Below, one piece after another: positions 26,261 through 36,451 of a stretch of DNA of 61,069 nt; positions within the stretch are counted from its first letter, which is position 1; each line of letters opens with the position of its first letter. The stretch spans positions 1-61,069 of the forward strand of contig JAIOPV010000213.1 of assembly GCA_021413735.1 (NCBI GenBank), read 5' to 3'. The notes under the pieces were generated by a model. That model did not search any database, was not told the DNA's origin, and worked only from the letters and a program-made list of their open reading frames with translations. Origin of the DNA: Planctomycetota bacterium. GTDB taxonomy: Bacteria > Planctomycetota > Planctomycetia > Gemmatales > Gemmataceae. Both the position numbers and the translations under genes were made by a program.

Positions 26261-27481
26261 TCACGGTGCAAGCTCTGCTGCCGTCGCGGTGACGAACGGC
26301 TTCGACAAATCACGCCTCGTGGCGCTCGCCCCGTAGATCTCCACTTTCTTGTTCACGAACCGTTCGAGATCGACATTCGGTGCGGGCACAACGTACATCG
26401 TCACGACCCCAGGACTCGTTTCCAGAGCGTAGGTTCGGCGTCCATCCAAAGCGAGCGCCGACCGCACGAGGCGACCCGGACCGTTCCACTTCCCACGTTC
26501 GTCTTTCGGATCAGCCGGCGGCAATCCGGGCGCTGGTTTCTCGTTCGTTCCCACCACTGGCCGCACGACCGGAACGGCTGGCGGTAGGTTCCCGCCTGAT
26601 GTCGCTGCCGGTGCTGGGTTGCTGGAAGTGTTGCCGGTGCGTTTCTTCTCTCGGATCGCGTGAATGCGGGTGTAGCACAGGTTCGCGATGTCGTGGTCGC
26701 CCCCCGGTTCGTTCATCTGGCGAGCAAGCTGAAAGTACAGTTTCTCGGCGTCGTCGTAACGACCATCGCGTTCGGCGGCTTCAGCTTGTGCCCACAGCGG
26801 ATTTTGCACAGCGGGCTTGCTCACGGTGGTCCCAACGCCACTGCTCGAGGGCGGCAACAATGCTGCGCCCGGTCCGGGGATCGACGCTGTCGGAGCCAAT
26901 GCGCCAGAGCTGCCGATCGCGGGAGGCAGACTCTTTTCAGGGATCGAATCGCGGACGGTGAAGGCCGTGTTCGCGGGTTTCTGGAACGTCACGGATTGCT
27001 TCGGCACATACCGGAAGTCGCCAGCGGGCGGCACGACGGGGTACCAGGTCTTCCCCTCGAACTCGACGCCCTTGCCGATCACGGTCAGGAGCGTGGCACC
27101 GGGAATCTTGACTTTCTGAACGGACAGCGGTTGCGCGAGCCCGATCTGGCCCGCACGCAGTGTCGTGCCGTCCTCTTCCACACTCACGATCTGCGGAATC
27201 GGTTTGTCTTTGTTGAAGTCCACGAACTGGTTCTGCACCCAACTCACCGAATGCAGTTGGCCGGGCACATCGTAGACCGCGAGCCAGCCGTTCTCGACTT
27301 CGTGATCGACGATAAGTTGGAAGCCCTTGGGGGGCGAGGAAGTCTCGGGGAATTTGTCGCTTGGCCCGGCGCGGAGTTTGGCCCCGCCATCAGCGACAAT
27401 GGCGAGATACGGTCCAGTTTGCGCGAATGCCGAAGCTGGAATGACGAGCGAAACCAGCCCGGCGAAAAGGGCGGGGCGCAT
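26261..27481 (-). CDS. Secreted SH3-like domain protein
   Basis: The 406-residue protein starts at ATG 27481, preceded by GGAG, with a signal peptide (MRPALFAGLVSLVIPASAFA). Residues about 24-80 look like a bacterial SH3 domain (KLRAGPSDKFPETS, then NGWLAVYD). A second such copy is visible (TTLRAGQIGLAQPLSVQKVK). Central residues are Pro/Ser-rich; a short helical repeat (QAEAAERDGRYDDAEKLYFQ) suggests a TPR-like turn. SH3b domains bind cell-wall or other ligands in the periplasm. It is convergent with the DUF1549 gene. Confidence 0.78.
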   Translation of the reverse strand: MRPALFAGLVSLVIPASAFAQTGPYLAIVADGGAKLRAGPSDKFPETSSPPKGFQLIVDHEVENGWLAVYDVPGQLHSVSWVQNQFVDFNKDKPIPQIVSVEEDGTTLRAGQIGLAQPLSVQKVKIPGATLLTVIGKGVEFEGKTWYPVVPPAGDFRYVPKQSVTFQKPANTAFTVRDSIPEKSLPPAIGSSGALAPTASIPGPGAALLPPSSSGVGTTVSKPAVQNPLWAQAEAAERDGRYDDAEKLYFQLARQMNEPGGDHDIANLCYTRIHAIREKKRTGNTSSNPAPAATSGGNLPPAVPVVRPVVGTNEKPAPGLPPADPKDERGKWNGPGRLVRSALALDGRRTYALETSPGVVTMYVVPAPNVDLERFVNKKVEIYGASATRRDLSKPFVTATAAELAP

Positions 27482-27561
27482 GACGTTCTCCGTGAGTGCG
27501 TAGCGCACCGGGCTAGATTTGGAACGTCAATACCATGCCGCGAAATTGGGTCAAGATCGGC

Positions 27562-28857
27562 TCAAGCCGCCGCGACAGGCTCGGCGCTGGGCTTCAATTC
27601 CAGTTCCAGTTGGGCGGGCACGATGATTGCCTTCGCCGGTCGCAATCGTCCTGCCAGGATCAGCGAGCAAAGCGTGAGGATCACTGCGACGTACCCCACG
27701 ATTGGAAAGCCGAGCATTTTGCCGTCGTCGGTGATCGTGATGAGTGATCCCGCGAGCATGGGAGCAATTCCCGTCGCGAGATGCTGCACGGAGGTGTTCA
27801 AGCTCATGAACGCACCGCGATTTCGGGGCTGCGCAGTTCCGAGGAGCATTGCCTGTGCCGGAACCATTCGCCCAGCCGCGAACACCATGAACAGGCTCAT
27901 CACCGCAGCAGCCACCCACAGCGGACCCGGCGGTAAGTTCGTCACGACCAGCGTCGCCACGATCGTCATGCCCGCGAGGAAGCGGAACAACTTCAGGCGC
28001 TCGAATCGGTCGGCCATTCGACCGACGATGTTCATCCCGATGAGCGTGCAGACACCGGCCGCGAAATACAGCCGAGCGAGATCAGCTTCGGACCAGCCGT
28101 TTGTGGCGGTCAGATAAGGAGCGATGAACGAAGCCACGGTGAAGGTGCCCAGCACCATGAAGAACGAGAACCCGAACGCCCACTGGTGATTCGGTTCCGC
28201 GATCACAGCGACAAACTCCGATGTCGCGCTGCGCCGTGCGTGTTCGAGGTGCCCGCGAACCTGTGGCAACCGAAACGCCGCGATTACCCACACGACTGCG
28301 CTCAACCCCGCGAGAACCACGAACGGCGCTCCGCGTCCGTATTCGTTCGCGAGAACGAGACCAATCGGAAGGCCCACGATGCTGGCGACCGCGAAGGCCG
28401 ACGTGATTGCGCCGGTCGCACGTCCACGTTTCTCAGGCGCAAACACATCGCCGATGACAGCCATGATCGCGACGGCCGCCAATCCACCGAAGATGCCCGC
28501 AAGGGTTCGCGCGACCATGAGCCATTCGTAAGTCGGAGCGAGTCCGCAGAGCAGGGTACTCACAGCGAAGCCGCCGTACATCGCGAGCAGCACGGATCGA
28601 CGGTCGAAGCGATCCATGAACAGGCTTCCGATAAGGCTCGCGACACCAGCCGCAACCGCGTACACGGAGACGATGGAAGCGAACTCGACGGGCGAGATGC
28701 TGAGTTCGCTCATGAGCCGCTGTCCAAGCGGCATGATGATGACGAAATCAACCATGTGCGTGAAGTGAATCGCGACGAGAACCAGAATGAGAGCCCATTC
28801 GCTGCTGGTGATTTTGGGCGGTGGCGTACGAGGCGATTCAGCGGAATTCACGGACAT
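27562..28857 (-). CDS. MFS transporter
   Basis: The 431-residue protein has a start preceded by GAGAGG. About 12 hydrophobic helices and the inter-helix motif DRFDRRSVL (between helices 2 and 3) fit the major facilitator superfamily. Helix-loop features such as ARTLAGIFGGLAAV and VFAPEKRGRATGAI match the motif regions of drug/H+ antiporter-like members. It exports or imports a small solute across the inner membrane using an ion gradient; the substrate is unknown. Confidence 0.92.
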   Translation of the reverse strand: MSVNSAESPRTPPPKITSSEWALILVLVAIHFTHMVDFVIIMPLGQRLMSELSISPVEFASIVSVYAVAAGVASLIGSLFMDRFDRRSVLLAMYGGFAVSTLLCGLAPTYEWLMVARTLAGIFGGLAAVAIMAVIGDVFAPEKRGRATGAITSAFAVASIVGLPIGLVLANEYGRGAPFVVLAGLSAVVWVIAAFRLPQVRGHLEHARRSATSEFVAVIAEPNHQWAFGFSFFMVLGTFTVASFIAPYLTATNGWSEADLARLYFAAGVCTLIGMNIVGRMADRFERLKLFRFLAGMTIVATLVVTNLPPGPLWVAAAVMSLFMVFAAGRMVPAQAMLLGTAQPRNRGAFMSLNTSVQHLATGIAPMLAGSLITITDDGKMLGFPIVGYVAVILTLCSLILAGRLRPAKAIIVPAQLELELKPSAEPVAAA

Positions 28858-28983
28858 TTCGACCTCTCTTCAGGACAGGCGACAGAAGGAATACCACAAA
28901 AGTCGTGCCAGATTACAGCTTGATTCAAGCAAGAAGTGTGAAGAGAGGTTCACGAGCCCAAATAGGTTCGTGCAATTCCCGCA

Positions 28984-29044
28984 TTTGGTGGCACAGCCTC
29001 TGGCCTGTGGGAAATCAACATAGGCCGAGGCCTGTGCCACCAAA
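28984..29044. repeat. GTGGCACAG-type inverted repeat
   Basis: The 13-bp arm TTTGGTGGCACAG at 28984-28996 pairs exactly with 29032-29044; interior bases (CCTCTGGCC, GGCCGAGG) partly pair. It lies just downstream of the gene ending at 29051. A similar element sits at 54677-54718. Confidence 0.75.
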
Positions 29045-29050
29045 ACCAGG

Positions 29051-30142
29051 TCAGTCGTCGCGGATGGTGATGGGCAACACTTCAAACAACGGGTGATCCT
29101 CAAACAGCTTCCACGCGGCGATTCGCTGTTCGGGGGTTACGTCATCCTGACAGAGATCCCACCACTCACGCCACGAAGTGGGTCGAAAGTTTGTCGGCCA
29201 CGGCAACGGCGGGCGAAGCCACTCGGCCCACGCTGCGAACTGAACTTCCCCAAGACCAGCCATCACCGGCGTGAACACCTGAAACGGATTCATCACGGCA
29301 TGGGCCGCTTCGATCAGTTCATCTCGTTGGCTTTCTGCCGCAGATCGGTCGGCGAAGACTCGTACTGGAACGCGCGACTGCGTATCGCGTCCCTGCTGGT
29401 CGTGACACACGAAGCCGCTGGGATCGAAGGCACGACGCTGCACGAGGAAGCCGGTGTCGGTGAAGTGCGGCAACTCGCCGGGCACATCGACCACCTCGAA
29501 GAACACCGTTTCCGATTCTGCTCGGTCGCGTTCGTCGTAGCCAAGACGTTGGAGATAGCGATATCGCCACCAGTCAAACGTGGCTTCGCGACGAGCCACA
29601 TTCAGTCGATCACACACGGCATTCGCACCGCGAACGCTGCGGAACACGCCCTCAGGTCGGCCGCCTTCGCGTTCCGCATTCTGGCTTCCGTTGCGAGTTT
29701 CCACGAACCCGATTTCCATGACCACATGCGGCGCCACTTCCGTGGTTTCCTCAACCACATCGAAGAACCGCACCTTGTCGAGTCCTTGCCAGGCGTGGTG
29801 AAGTTGCTCCTCGTTCCAGGTGTGAGCGAAGGCGTCCCACCACCGGTGCCAATCGAGGTGCCGCAACTGCTCGACCGGTGGGTCGATGCCGATGTCGAGC
29901 AACCAATCGTGGAGTCGTGGAATGTCGAGCGAGGACTGAAAGTACAGAGCTGCGCCACCGAACCGGAACGGGTTCTCACGCAAACGCAACTCGTGTTCGA
30001 GTGCGCGCCTGTGGTATTCCGCCTCGTCGAAGTTGTCGAACTGCGTGACTGTTGTGGTCGTGGGAAGTCGCCGTGTGTAGGGGTCCCCGTGCGGGGCTTG
30101 ATGCCAGCCGAGACGACGAACTGCGAAATGTGTTTCACTCAT
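29051..30142 (-). CDS. Conserved-looking cytoplasmic protein, unknown function
   Basis: The 363-residue protein starts at ATG 30142 (MSETHFAVRR), which leaves a 20-bp gap to the lipoate-ligase-like gene upstream on the same strand, so the two are probably one operon. No signal peptide or membrane helix. It is rich in Trp, His and Arg (HLDWHRWWDAFAHTWNEEQL, EATFDWWRYRYLQRLG). A late repeat of the WRPTSWREWWDL type is seen. I do not recognise a family; codon usage supports a real gene. Confidence 0.7.
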   Translation of the reverse strand: MSETHFAVRRLGWHQAPHGDPYTRRLPTTTTVTQFDNFDEAEYHRRALEHELRLRENPFRFGGAALYFQSSLDIPRLHDWLLDIGIDPPVEQLRHLDWHRWWDAFAHTWNEEQLHHAWQGLDKVRFFDVVEETTEVAPHVVMEIGFVETRNGSQNAEREGGRPEGVFRSVRGANAVCDRLNVARREATFDWWRYRYLQRLGYDERDRAESETVFFEVVDVPGELPHFTDTGFLVQRRAFDPSGFVCHDQQGRDTQSRVPVRVFADRSAAESQRDELIEAAHAVMNPFQVFTPVMAGLGEVQFAAWAEWLRPPLPWPTNFRPTSWREWWDLCQDDVTPEQRIAAWKLFEDHPLFEVLPITIRDD

Positions 30143-30162
30143 GGCTTCAATCGGAAATCGCG

Positions 30163-30897
30163 TTAGCGTCGCCCGTTCCATTCCGGGTTCGCGTACTTCT
30201 CTCGCTTGATCTCAGGCACTCGTGCGAGTTCGTGGTCGGTCCAGTCGCCGGGGTCCACCGACACGCCGCACTCAACCGCGAACCGTGCAGTCAACTCGTC
30301 GGCCAACTCCTGCGGTGTGAACAGATCAACTCCCGCGAAGTCCGCGATGCCGGGCAACTCTGGGGCGAACTCGCTGCGTCGCAACAGCAAGCTGCCATGC
30401 TGAAGCAACGCGCCGCGAAGTTTCCGCTGTGCACTGCCCGCAACCTTGGCACCGTCGATGGCGAGATCGCCTGGCGTGTGGTGGAGGAAACACACCACGT
30501 CACCGAGCTTCTGTTCCTCGCCGCAGATGACCAACCGCGATTGCACGCCGCGTTCAGCCAAGACTGCTCGCACGAGTCGGTGGAAGCGGCAAATCCACGG
30601 CTCCGGCGACTTCCACTCAACGCCCGACGGCAACGCGAGGCTGTATGTCAGTTCGTGGTGATGCACGATGGCGGCACCGCCGGTGGAACGACGGACCCAC
30701 GGCAACCCCGCGAGGTTCGGTCGTTCGCGACCTTCGCTGGGTTGGAAGTACCCGAGCGTGACGGTTGGTTCGCTCCAGGTGTAAAAACGCATCGACGCGA
30801 TTCCGTGATCGCAGGCGGTTTCGAGCATGGCTTCGTCGAGGGCCATGTTCGTGGCGCCATCGGCATCGGCGAACGGAAGCAAGCGAATGTGTGGCAT
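30163..30897 (-). CDS. Lipoate-protein ligase/octanoyltransferase family protein
   Basis: The 244-residue protein starts at ATG 30897; longer in-frame starts upstream lack support. The family transfers lipoate or octanoate to carrier proteins. Visible motifs are NMALDEAML near residue 17, RRSTGGAAIVHH at 69-80, and the catalytic lysine region LAIDGAKVAGSAQRK, with Lys151. The C-terminal accessory domain is short. It is the first gene of a likely two-gene operon with the unknown 363-residue protein. Whether it is a ligase or a relay transferase cannot be told. Confidence 0.9.
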   Translation of the reverse strand: MPHIRLLPFADADGATNMALDEAMLETACDHGIASMRFYTWSEPTVTLGYFQPSEGRERPNLAGLPWVRRSTGGAAIVHHHELTYSLALPSGVEWKSPEPWICRFHRLVRAVLAERGVQSRLVICGEEQKLGDVVCFLHHTPGDLAIDGAKVAGSAQRKLRGALLQHGSLLLRRSEFAPELPGIADFAGVDLFTPQELADELTARFAVECGVSVDPGDWTDHELARVPEIKREKYANPEWNGRR

Positions 30898-31338
30898 ATG
30901 TGAATTGTAAGCGTCCGCTGACGTGAATCGACGCTGACTGCCAAATCGCAGTCGATTAGAATCGACCATCGACAGAGGAGCCGCCATGAGTTTGCCGACG
31001 TTTGCTCCGGAAGTGCTTCCCACGCAATGTTGGGTCGTCGTCGGACCCTCCAGTCGAGTTCTCGGACCACCCGCATCGTGGCCTGCCACAGCGCCAACGG
31101 CGTAACTCCAATCGAAGTTGCGAATTCGGTGGAATCGCAGGACAAGCCAGGAGAAAATGCCGTCTGGAGTGCCGCGTCCCCGCTTGCGTGTTCAAGTTTT
31201 CGGTTGGCGGATCATTTCTTGGCACGAACGCCATTGAATCTGCGAGGCCGCTGACGACACACAGAATGATTTGCGAATTCTTCCCCAGACTGGGGTAAGG
31301 AATCTGCACAACAGGACCACGAGCTTCCAGAGTGAGCA
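30898..31338. other. Divergent intergenic region before the split kinase gene
   Basis: The 441-bp region probably carries promoters for the lipoate-ligase operon and the kinase. A 39-codon frame starts at 30986 with GAGGAG upstream but has no recognisable domain, so it is not called. Confidence 0.5.
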
Positions 31339-31364
31339 ATGTCCGAACATGACCAGAACCGAAC
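31339..31364 (+). pseudogene. 5' fragment of kinase/FGE gene, cut off by IS insertion
   Basis: Eight and two-thirds codons remain (MSEHDQNR, then the first two bases of codon 9). The ATG at 31339 is followed directly by the 9-bp target copy and the IS end. Joining base 31364 to 33046 gives an uninterrupted frame into the kinase (…NRTVDQPPPIPPES…). Confidence 0.88.
31356..31364. repeat. Left 9-bp target duplication of the IS
   Basis: GAACCGAAC directly abuts the left end and is repeated at 33037-33045. Confidence 0.9.
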
Positions 31365-33036
31365 GGGTGTAACCGGTCGCCCGCTATGAGCAAAGTTGAG
31401 TCAATGCCGGTACTTATGGCCAGTGGGAGTGACAAAGCGACCTTCCTGGCGGACAACGTGGGTAATCACACTCACACTTTCCCCAACCAGGAAGGCCGGG
31501 ACTCATGATCGCACACCACGACGAACTCGCCAATGCCCCGGCACTGCTTTGCCTTGCCGACAAACTTCTCGACTTCATTCGACACGCCGCACAACAGGGA
31601 CGAACTGCACACGAGGTCGAGCGGGACATCTGGCACCAACTTCTGGCTCTCGGACGCCAAGTCTTCACCTTGTTCCTCCAACTCCAAGGCTCGGGAGACT
31701 TGGGACCACAGATCACGCTCTCCGACGGTTCTCTCGCACAACGACTCGAACAGATCCACACACGCGACTACCGAACCGTTTTCGGATCCTTCACCATCGA
31801 ACGCACCTGCTACGGTTCTCGCGAAGGTCAGGCTATCACCTTTGTTCCGCTGGACCATCGCCTCCAACTGCCCGCAAGCGACTACTCCTACCTTCTCCAA
31901 CAGTGGGGTCAAATGCTCGGAGCCGAATCCGCATTTGGACGGGTCGCTGACACGCTCGAAGCGATCCTCAAGATCAAGCAACCTGTCGATTCCTTGGAGC
32001 GAATCAACCGTTCCATGGCCACTGCCGTCGAGCCGTTCCGCGAACAACGCCCACTGCCAAAACCCAAGGATGAGGGTGAAGTGTTCGTCGCATCCGCCGA
32101 TGGCAAGGGGATTGTCATGCGTCGAAATCCCGACGATCCCAAACCCAAGGCTCATCGAAACAAGGGGGACAAGGCGAACAAGAAGCGGATGGCAATCGTC
32201 GGAGCGATCTACTCGGTGGATCGTCATGTGCGAACCGCTGAAGAGGTGACGGCCATGTTGTTTCGCGACACGCAGTCGAGCCAAGACAAGAAAGGCAGGC
32301 GTCCGGAACCCGTGGGCAAGCATGTGTGGGGTCGATTGAGTCGGGCCAAGGACGGCTCGTTGGGTGAACCGATTGATGCGGTATTCGGCTGGCAAGCCAA
32401 GGAATTGGACCGTCGGAACAAATCCGAGACGAAGGAAGTGGTGTGCGTGATGGATGGTCAGGAATGTTTGTGGGAGGGTTGCCAGCGTCATATGCCAGCG
32501 GGCGTGGTGGAGGTGCTGGACATCCTGCATGTGACGCCGCGATTGTGGCAGGCGAGTCATCTGTTCCACAAGGAAGGGAGCAAGGAGGCGGCGAGTTTTG
32601 TGCGTGATCGAGTGTTGCGAATCTTGGGTGGCGAGTGCAAGGGCGTGGCGATGGGTCTGCGTCGTCAGGCAACGCTGCAGAAGTTACCGGCGTCGAAGCA
32701 CAAGAAGTTAGAGACGATCTGCCAGTACCTGTCGAGGAACGCGAGTCGGATGCGTTACGACGAGTATTTGAGGAAGGGTTATCCGATAGCCAGTGGCGTG
32801 ATCGAAGGTGCGTGTCGTTCGTATGTGAAAGACCGAATGGAACGGTCCGGGATGCGTTGGACGAAGGCAGGTGCCCAGGCCATGCTGGATGTCCGCAGCG
32901 AATACCTCAACGGCGACTGGGACAGCTTCCAACAATTCCGCATCCAACACGAAACCAAACAAATCTACCCGAACATTCAGATATTGGAGCGACAAAACTG
33001 GACACTCGCCGTCTGAGCGGACGACCGGTTACACCC
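31365..33036 (+). mobile_element. ISKra4-family insertion sequence, intact
   Basis: A 1672-bp element. Its terminal inverted repeats (31365-31385 and 33016-33036; GGGTGTAACCGGTCG start) are 21 bp with one mismatch. It is flanked by a perfect 9-bp target duplication, GAACCGAAC at 31356-31364 and 33037-33045. The single transposase fills most of it. Family assignment rests on the transposase. The perfect duplication and intact gene suggest a recent insertion. Confidence 0.93.
31505..33016 (+). CDS. ISKra4-family transposase
   Basis: The 503-residue protein fills the element. A recognisable ISKra4 hallmark near residues 420-440 reads YPIASGVIEGACRSYVKDRM. Acidic residues in VFVASADGKGIVM and VVCVMDGQEC are candidates for the DDE-type catalytic residues. 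It should cut and join the element's ends to target DNA. It is intact. The stop codon lies inside the right terminal repeat, and the frame continues open into the kinase remnant downstream. Confidence 0.9.
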   Translation: MIAHHDELANAPALLCLADKLLDFIRHAAQQGRTAHEVERDIWHQLLALGRQVFTLFLQLQGSGDLGPQITLSDGSLAQRLEQIHTRDYRTVFGSFTIERTCYGSREGQAITFVPLDHRLQLPASDYSYLLQQWGQMLGAESAFGRVADTLEAILKIKQPVDSLERINRSMATAVEPFREQRPLPKPKDEGEVFVASADGKGIVMRRNPDDPKPKAHRNKGDKANKKRMAIVGAIYSVDRHVRTAEEVTAMLFRDTQSSQDKKGRRPEPVGKHVWGRLSRAKDGSLGEPIDAVFGWQAKELDRRNKSETKEVVCVMDGQECLWEGCQRHMPAGVVEVLDILHVTPRLWQASHLFHKEGSKEAASFVRDRVLRILGGECKGVAMGLRRQATLQKLPASKHKKLETICQYLSRNASRMRYDEYLRKGYPIASGVIEGACRSYVKDRMERSGMRWTKAGAQAMLDVRSEYLNGDWDSFQQFRIQHETKQIYPNIQILERQNWTLAV

Positions 33037-33045
33037 GAACCGAAC
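33037..33045. repeat. Right 9-bp target duplication of the IS
   Basis: GAACCGAAC directly abuts the right end, identical to 31356-31364. Confidence 0.9.
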
Positions 33046-33118
33046 AGTCGACCAACCTCCACCAATCCCACCGGAATCCAAGGCACAACAAGAGGTTCTC
33101 CGTTCGCCAGCACTTGGC

Positions 33119-36100
33119 GTGTCACTGTTAACGTCCTCGTCCGACATCCAAGGGCCCCAGGTCGAAATTGATGGCCGTGCGGTCACTGGCCATAGCGAAA
33201 CTGTTACGCAGACTCAACCCGAGCCAAAGCCATCGCTCACACACCCGTTTCTCGCCATCCCAGGATACGAAATTCTCGGGGAACTCGGTCGCGGTGGAAT
33301 GGGTGTCGTGTACAAAGCTCGGCACGTCAGGCTGAACCGACCAACAGCGATCAAGATGCTCCTCGGCGGGCAGTACGCCAATCCGATCGCGCAGGTGCGA
33401 TTTCTGGTTGAAGCGGAGGTCGTGGCTCAAATCCAGCATGTCCATGTCGTGCGAGTCTTCGAGTTCGGACAGCACGACGGTCAACCTTTTTTTGCCCTGG
33501 AGTTCGTGGAAGGCGGGACTCTTGCGGGGAAGCTGAAATCCGTTACTCGGTTCGCGCCTCGTGATGCAGCGAGAATGGTAGCCAAACTCGCGGATGCGAT
33601 CGCGGCCGCGCATGCCAAGGGAATCGTTCACCGCGATCTCAAGCCCGCGAACGTACTGCTCGACGAAAACGGGCAACCGAAAGTTACTGACTTTGGCCTG
33701 GCGAAAGTTGGCACGTCGGAGATGACTCTGAGTGGTGCAATTGTGGGAACGCCAAGCTACATGAGTCCGGAGCAAGCGTCTGGCCGAACCAAGGAAGTCG
33801 GCACGCCCACCGATGTGTACGCCCTTGGGTGCATCCTCTACGAACTGCTGACTGGTCGCCCACCGTTTAAGGGCGAATCTCCGATGGAGACGATTCAACA
33901 GGTGCGGACCAGCGAGCCGATGCGTCCGCGATCTGTTGTGTCAGCCATTCCCCGCGACCTGGAGACAATCTGTTTGAAGTGCCTGGAGAAGGACGTGAAG
34001 AAGCGGTACTCGACCGCAGCCGAGTTGGAAGCTGATCTCTGGCGATATCTCGATGGGCGACCAATCACGGCTCGGCCGGTGAGTAGTCTGGAGCGAGTGG
34101 GGAAGTGGGCGAGTCGCAATCCTGCGAGGGCCATTGCAACTGGGGTGTCCATTCTTGTCTTGATCGCGACGCTCATTGCAGCGAATGAGGTTCAGAAGCA
34201 ACAGGAAGCGGATCGGTTCGCTGTCGAGAAACAACGAGCCGATGACCGTATTCAAAGCGAGCAGCAGCGGACGGCTGATCTTCGGACAACACGTGCCGAA
34301 TCGCTGGTTCGGGCCTTATCGACCGCGAGTACCTCGGAGGTTCCGCGACTCATCGAAGATTTGGCCGAGATGCAGGAGTTGGCCCGACCAAAATTGGTCG
34401 AACTCGCAAGGCAGCCGATTCTCACAAAGCCCGGCTTGCACGGTCGCCTCGCATTGTTGTCGAACCACCCGGCGATGTCTGCGGAGTTGGTCGCCTATTT
34501 GCCAATTTGCCAACCCGATGAACTGCTCACGATACGCCAATTGCTCAAACCACACGCCTCGCTTGTAACTCCAGAGTTATGGGTGGTTCTGCTGGACGCA
34601 AAGTCCAGTTCTGGGAAGCGCGTGAGGGCAGCATCTGCGCTCGCTGATTTGACGCCAACGGATTCGCGATGGGAATCGGTATCTTCGTTAGTTGTCGAGT
34701 TGCTGGTGAAAGAGAATTCACTCCAAGCGGTTGTCTGGTCCCAAGCTCTGGAACCTGTTCGAGGGCATCTTCTGCCATCCTTAATCCATCGTTACCGTGC
34801 GGGTCAGAGTCATTTCGATCACGACGGGGTCGAGACCACAACCGACGACTTGATGCATGGGCGATTGACTCCGGATGAACTTGTTCGGAGAGCTGCCGAC
34901 TTCGATTTTACGTCGGGCCTCTTGCCCCGTTATGCAACGGATCGTCCAGGAGATTTAGCCGAACTCGCGATGACTGTGGAGGCTCGTCACTACCCCCTAT
35001 TTGTGGACGCCATACGGAACAACCGCGATGCGGTGGTCGCATTGCTCAAAGCCGAACTCGGAAAGTCAGTCTCGCCCGACCGGGCGAAAAACCGAGACAT
35101 TACTCCGGCGTTGGCGGTCGTCGTCGGTGCGTCGGGTGTGGCGGATGTTGAGAATCTCGACTCAGTATTCGACATCCTGGCAAGACGGCAAGCAAATGCT
35201 GCAGCTGTTCTGATGACGTTGGGTGAAGCGGAATCGGTGTGGCAACTCTTGGCGTTCCCAAAGAATGGCGACCCAACCACACGAGGCTATCTCATTGAGC
35301 GATTAGCGGGAATCGGTGCCGATCCGAAAACTTTGATGGACCGGTTCGATGCCGAGGTGGACGTCTCAGCCAGGCGTGCGTTGTTGATAGCGTTGGGCGA
35401 ATTTCCGCTGGAATTGATGCCAGTCAAGGAACGCGAACGATTCCTGGTGAACTTATTGGACCTCTATCGGAACGACCCGGACTCGGGGGTACACGCGGCA
35501 ATTGACTGGTTGTTGCGACAAAAGTGGGGAAAGGCGAACGAGATTGCCTCTCTTGACGCGGAACTGGCAACGTCGGCGCGGAGTTATGTGTCGGCTCGTG
35601 CGGTATTCGGAGTGGTTCCGGTGGTGGCATTGGGGCAGTTGTTCCCAGCACCACGAGCGCGACAAGACAAGGACTGGTATGTGAACGGCGAGGGTCAGAC
35701 CTACGCGGTGGTACGCGGTCCGGTGGAGTTCATGATTGGGGAGTCCAGGTCCGCATCACCGAAGCGAATCAACCGCACCTACTCGATAGCCTCGAAGGAG
35801 GTGACTGTCGAACAGTTTCTTCGGTTCCGGAAGCATCATCAGTGGTCAAAGCAGAACAGTCCGGGTCCGGATACGCCGGTGGTGAATGTGAATTGGTACG
35901 ACTGCGCGGCGTATTGCAACTGGCTGAGCGAACGGGAGGGGATTCCCAGCGACCAGTGGTGCTATCAGCCAAATCGCGATGGGAAGTATGCGGAGGGAAC
36001 CGCGATGAAGTTGGGGCACCTATCCCTGACAGGTTATCGTTTGCCAACGGATGCGGAATGGGAGTATTCGTGTCGTGCGGGAAGTGTGACTGAATGGCAC

Positions 36101-36451
36101 TCGGGACGCGGGCAAGGGTTATCACTGCGTTACGGTTGGTCGTCGCGGAACTCGAAAAGCCGGGCTTGGCCAGTGAGTCAATTACGCCCCAACGAGCGGG
36201 GACTGTTCGATATGTCAGGGAACGCCTGGGAGTGGTGCGAGGATTCCTGGGATGGCGATGCGATAAAACATCCAGAAGACATCGAAGCAACCAACAATTT
36301 ACGGGTGGAGGATAACACAGGTCGCCAACTTCGAGGCGGCTCGTTCTTTAGTATGCCAGCGAATCTTCAATCGACAGCACGTTCCGCAAATCGACCGGTG
36401 GATCGCCTGGGCAACTTCGGATTTCGTCCGGTCCGGACTCTGCCCGAATAG
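33119..36451 (+). pseudogene. Ser/Thr kinase with FGE-like domain, separated from its start by the IS
   Basis: From GTG 33119 the frame is 1110 residues; the uninterrupted gene would be 1143. The kinase domain (about 48-320) is complete: GRGGMG, Lys79, HRD 171-173, DFG 191-193. One transmembrane helix follows (about 335-358; ATGVSILVLIATLIAANEV). About 500 residues of HEAT-like helical repeats come next, then a formylglycine-generating-enzyme/sulfatase-modifying-like domain (about 867-1108; LPTDAEWEYSCRAGS, GNAWEWCEDSW). The lost 33 residues are a disordered leader, so activity may survive if translation restarts; no good ribosome site precedes GTG 33119. Confidence 0.88.

Noticed and set aside
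24102..26264. 720-codon reverse-strand frame opposite the DUF1549/DUF1553 gene
   Set aside because: It mirrors a strongly supported gene with signal peptide and family motifs; in high-GC DNA such antisense frames are common.
29093..30166. 357-codon forward frame opposite the Trp-rich unknown protein
   Set aside because: The reverse frame has a better fit to operon spacing and codon use; neither has a known family, so this remains slightly uncertain.
30986..31105. 39-codon frame with GAGGAG upstream
   Set aside because: Short and without similarity that I can recognise; a ribosome-site-like sequence alone is not enough.
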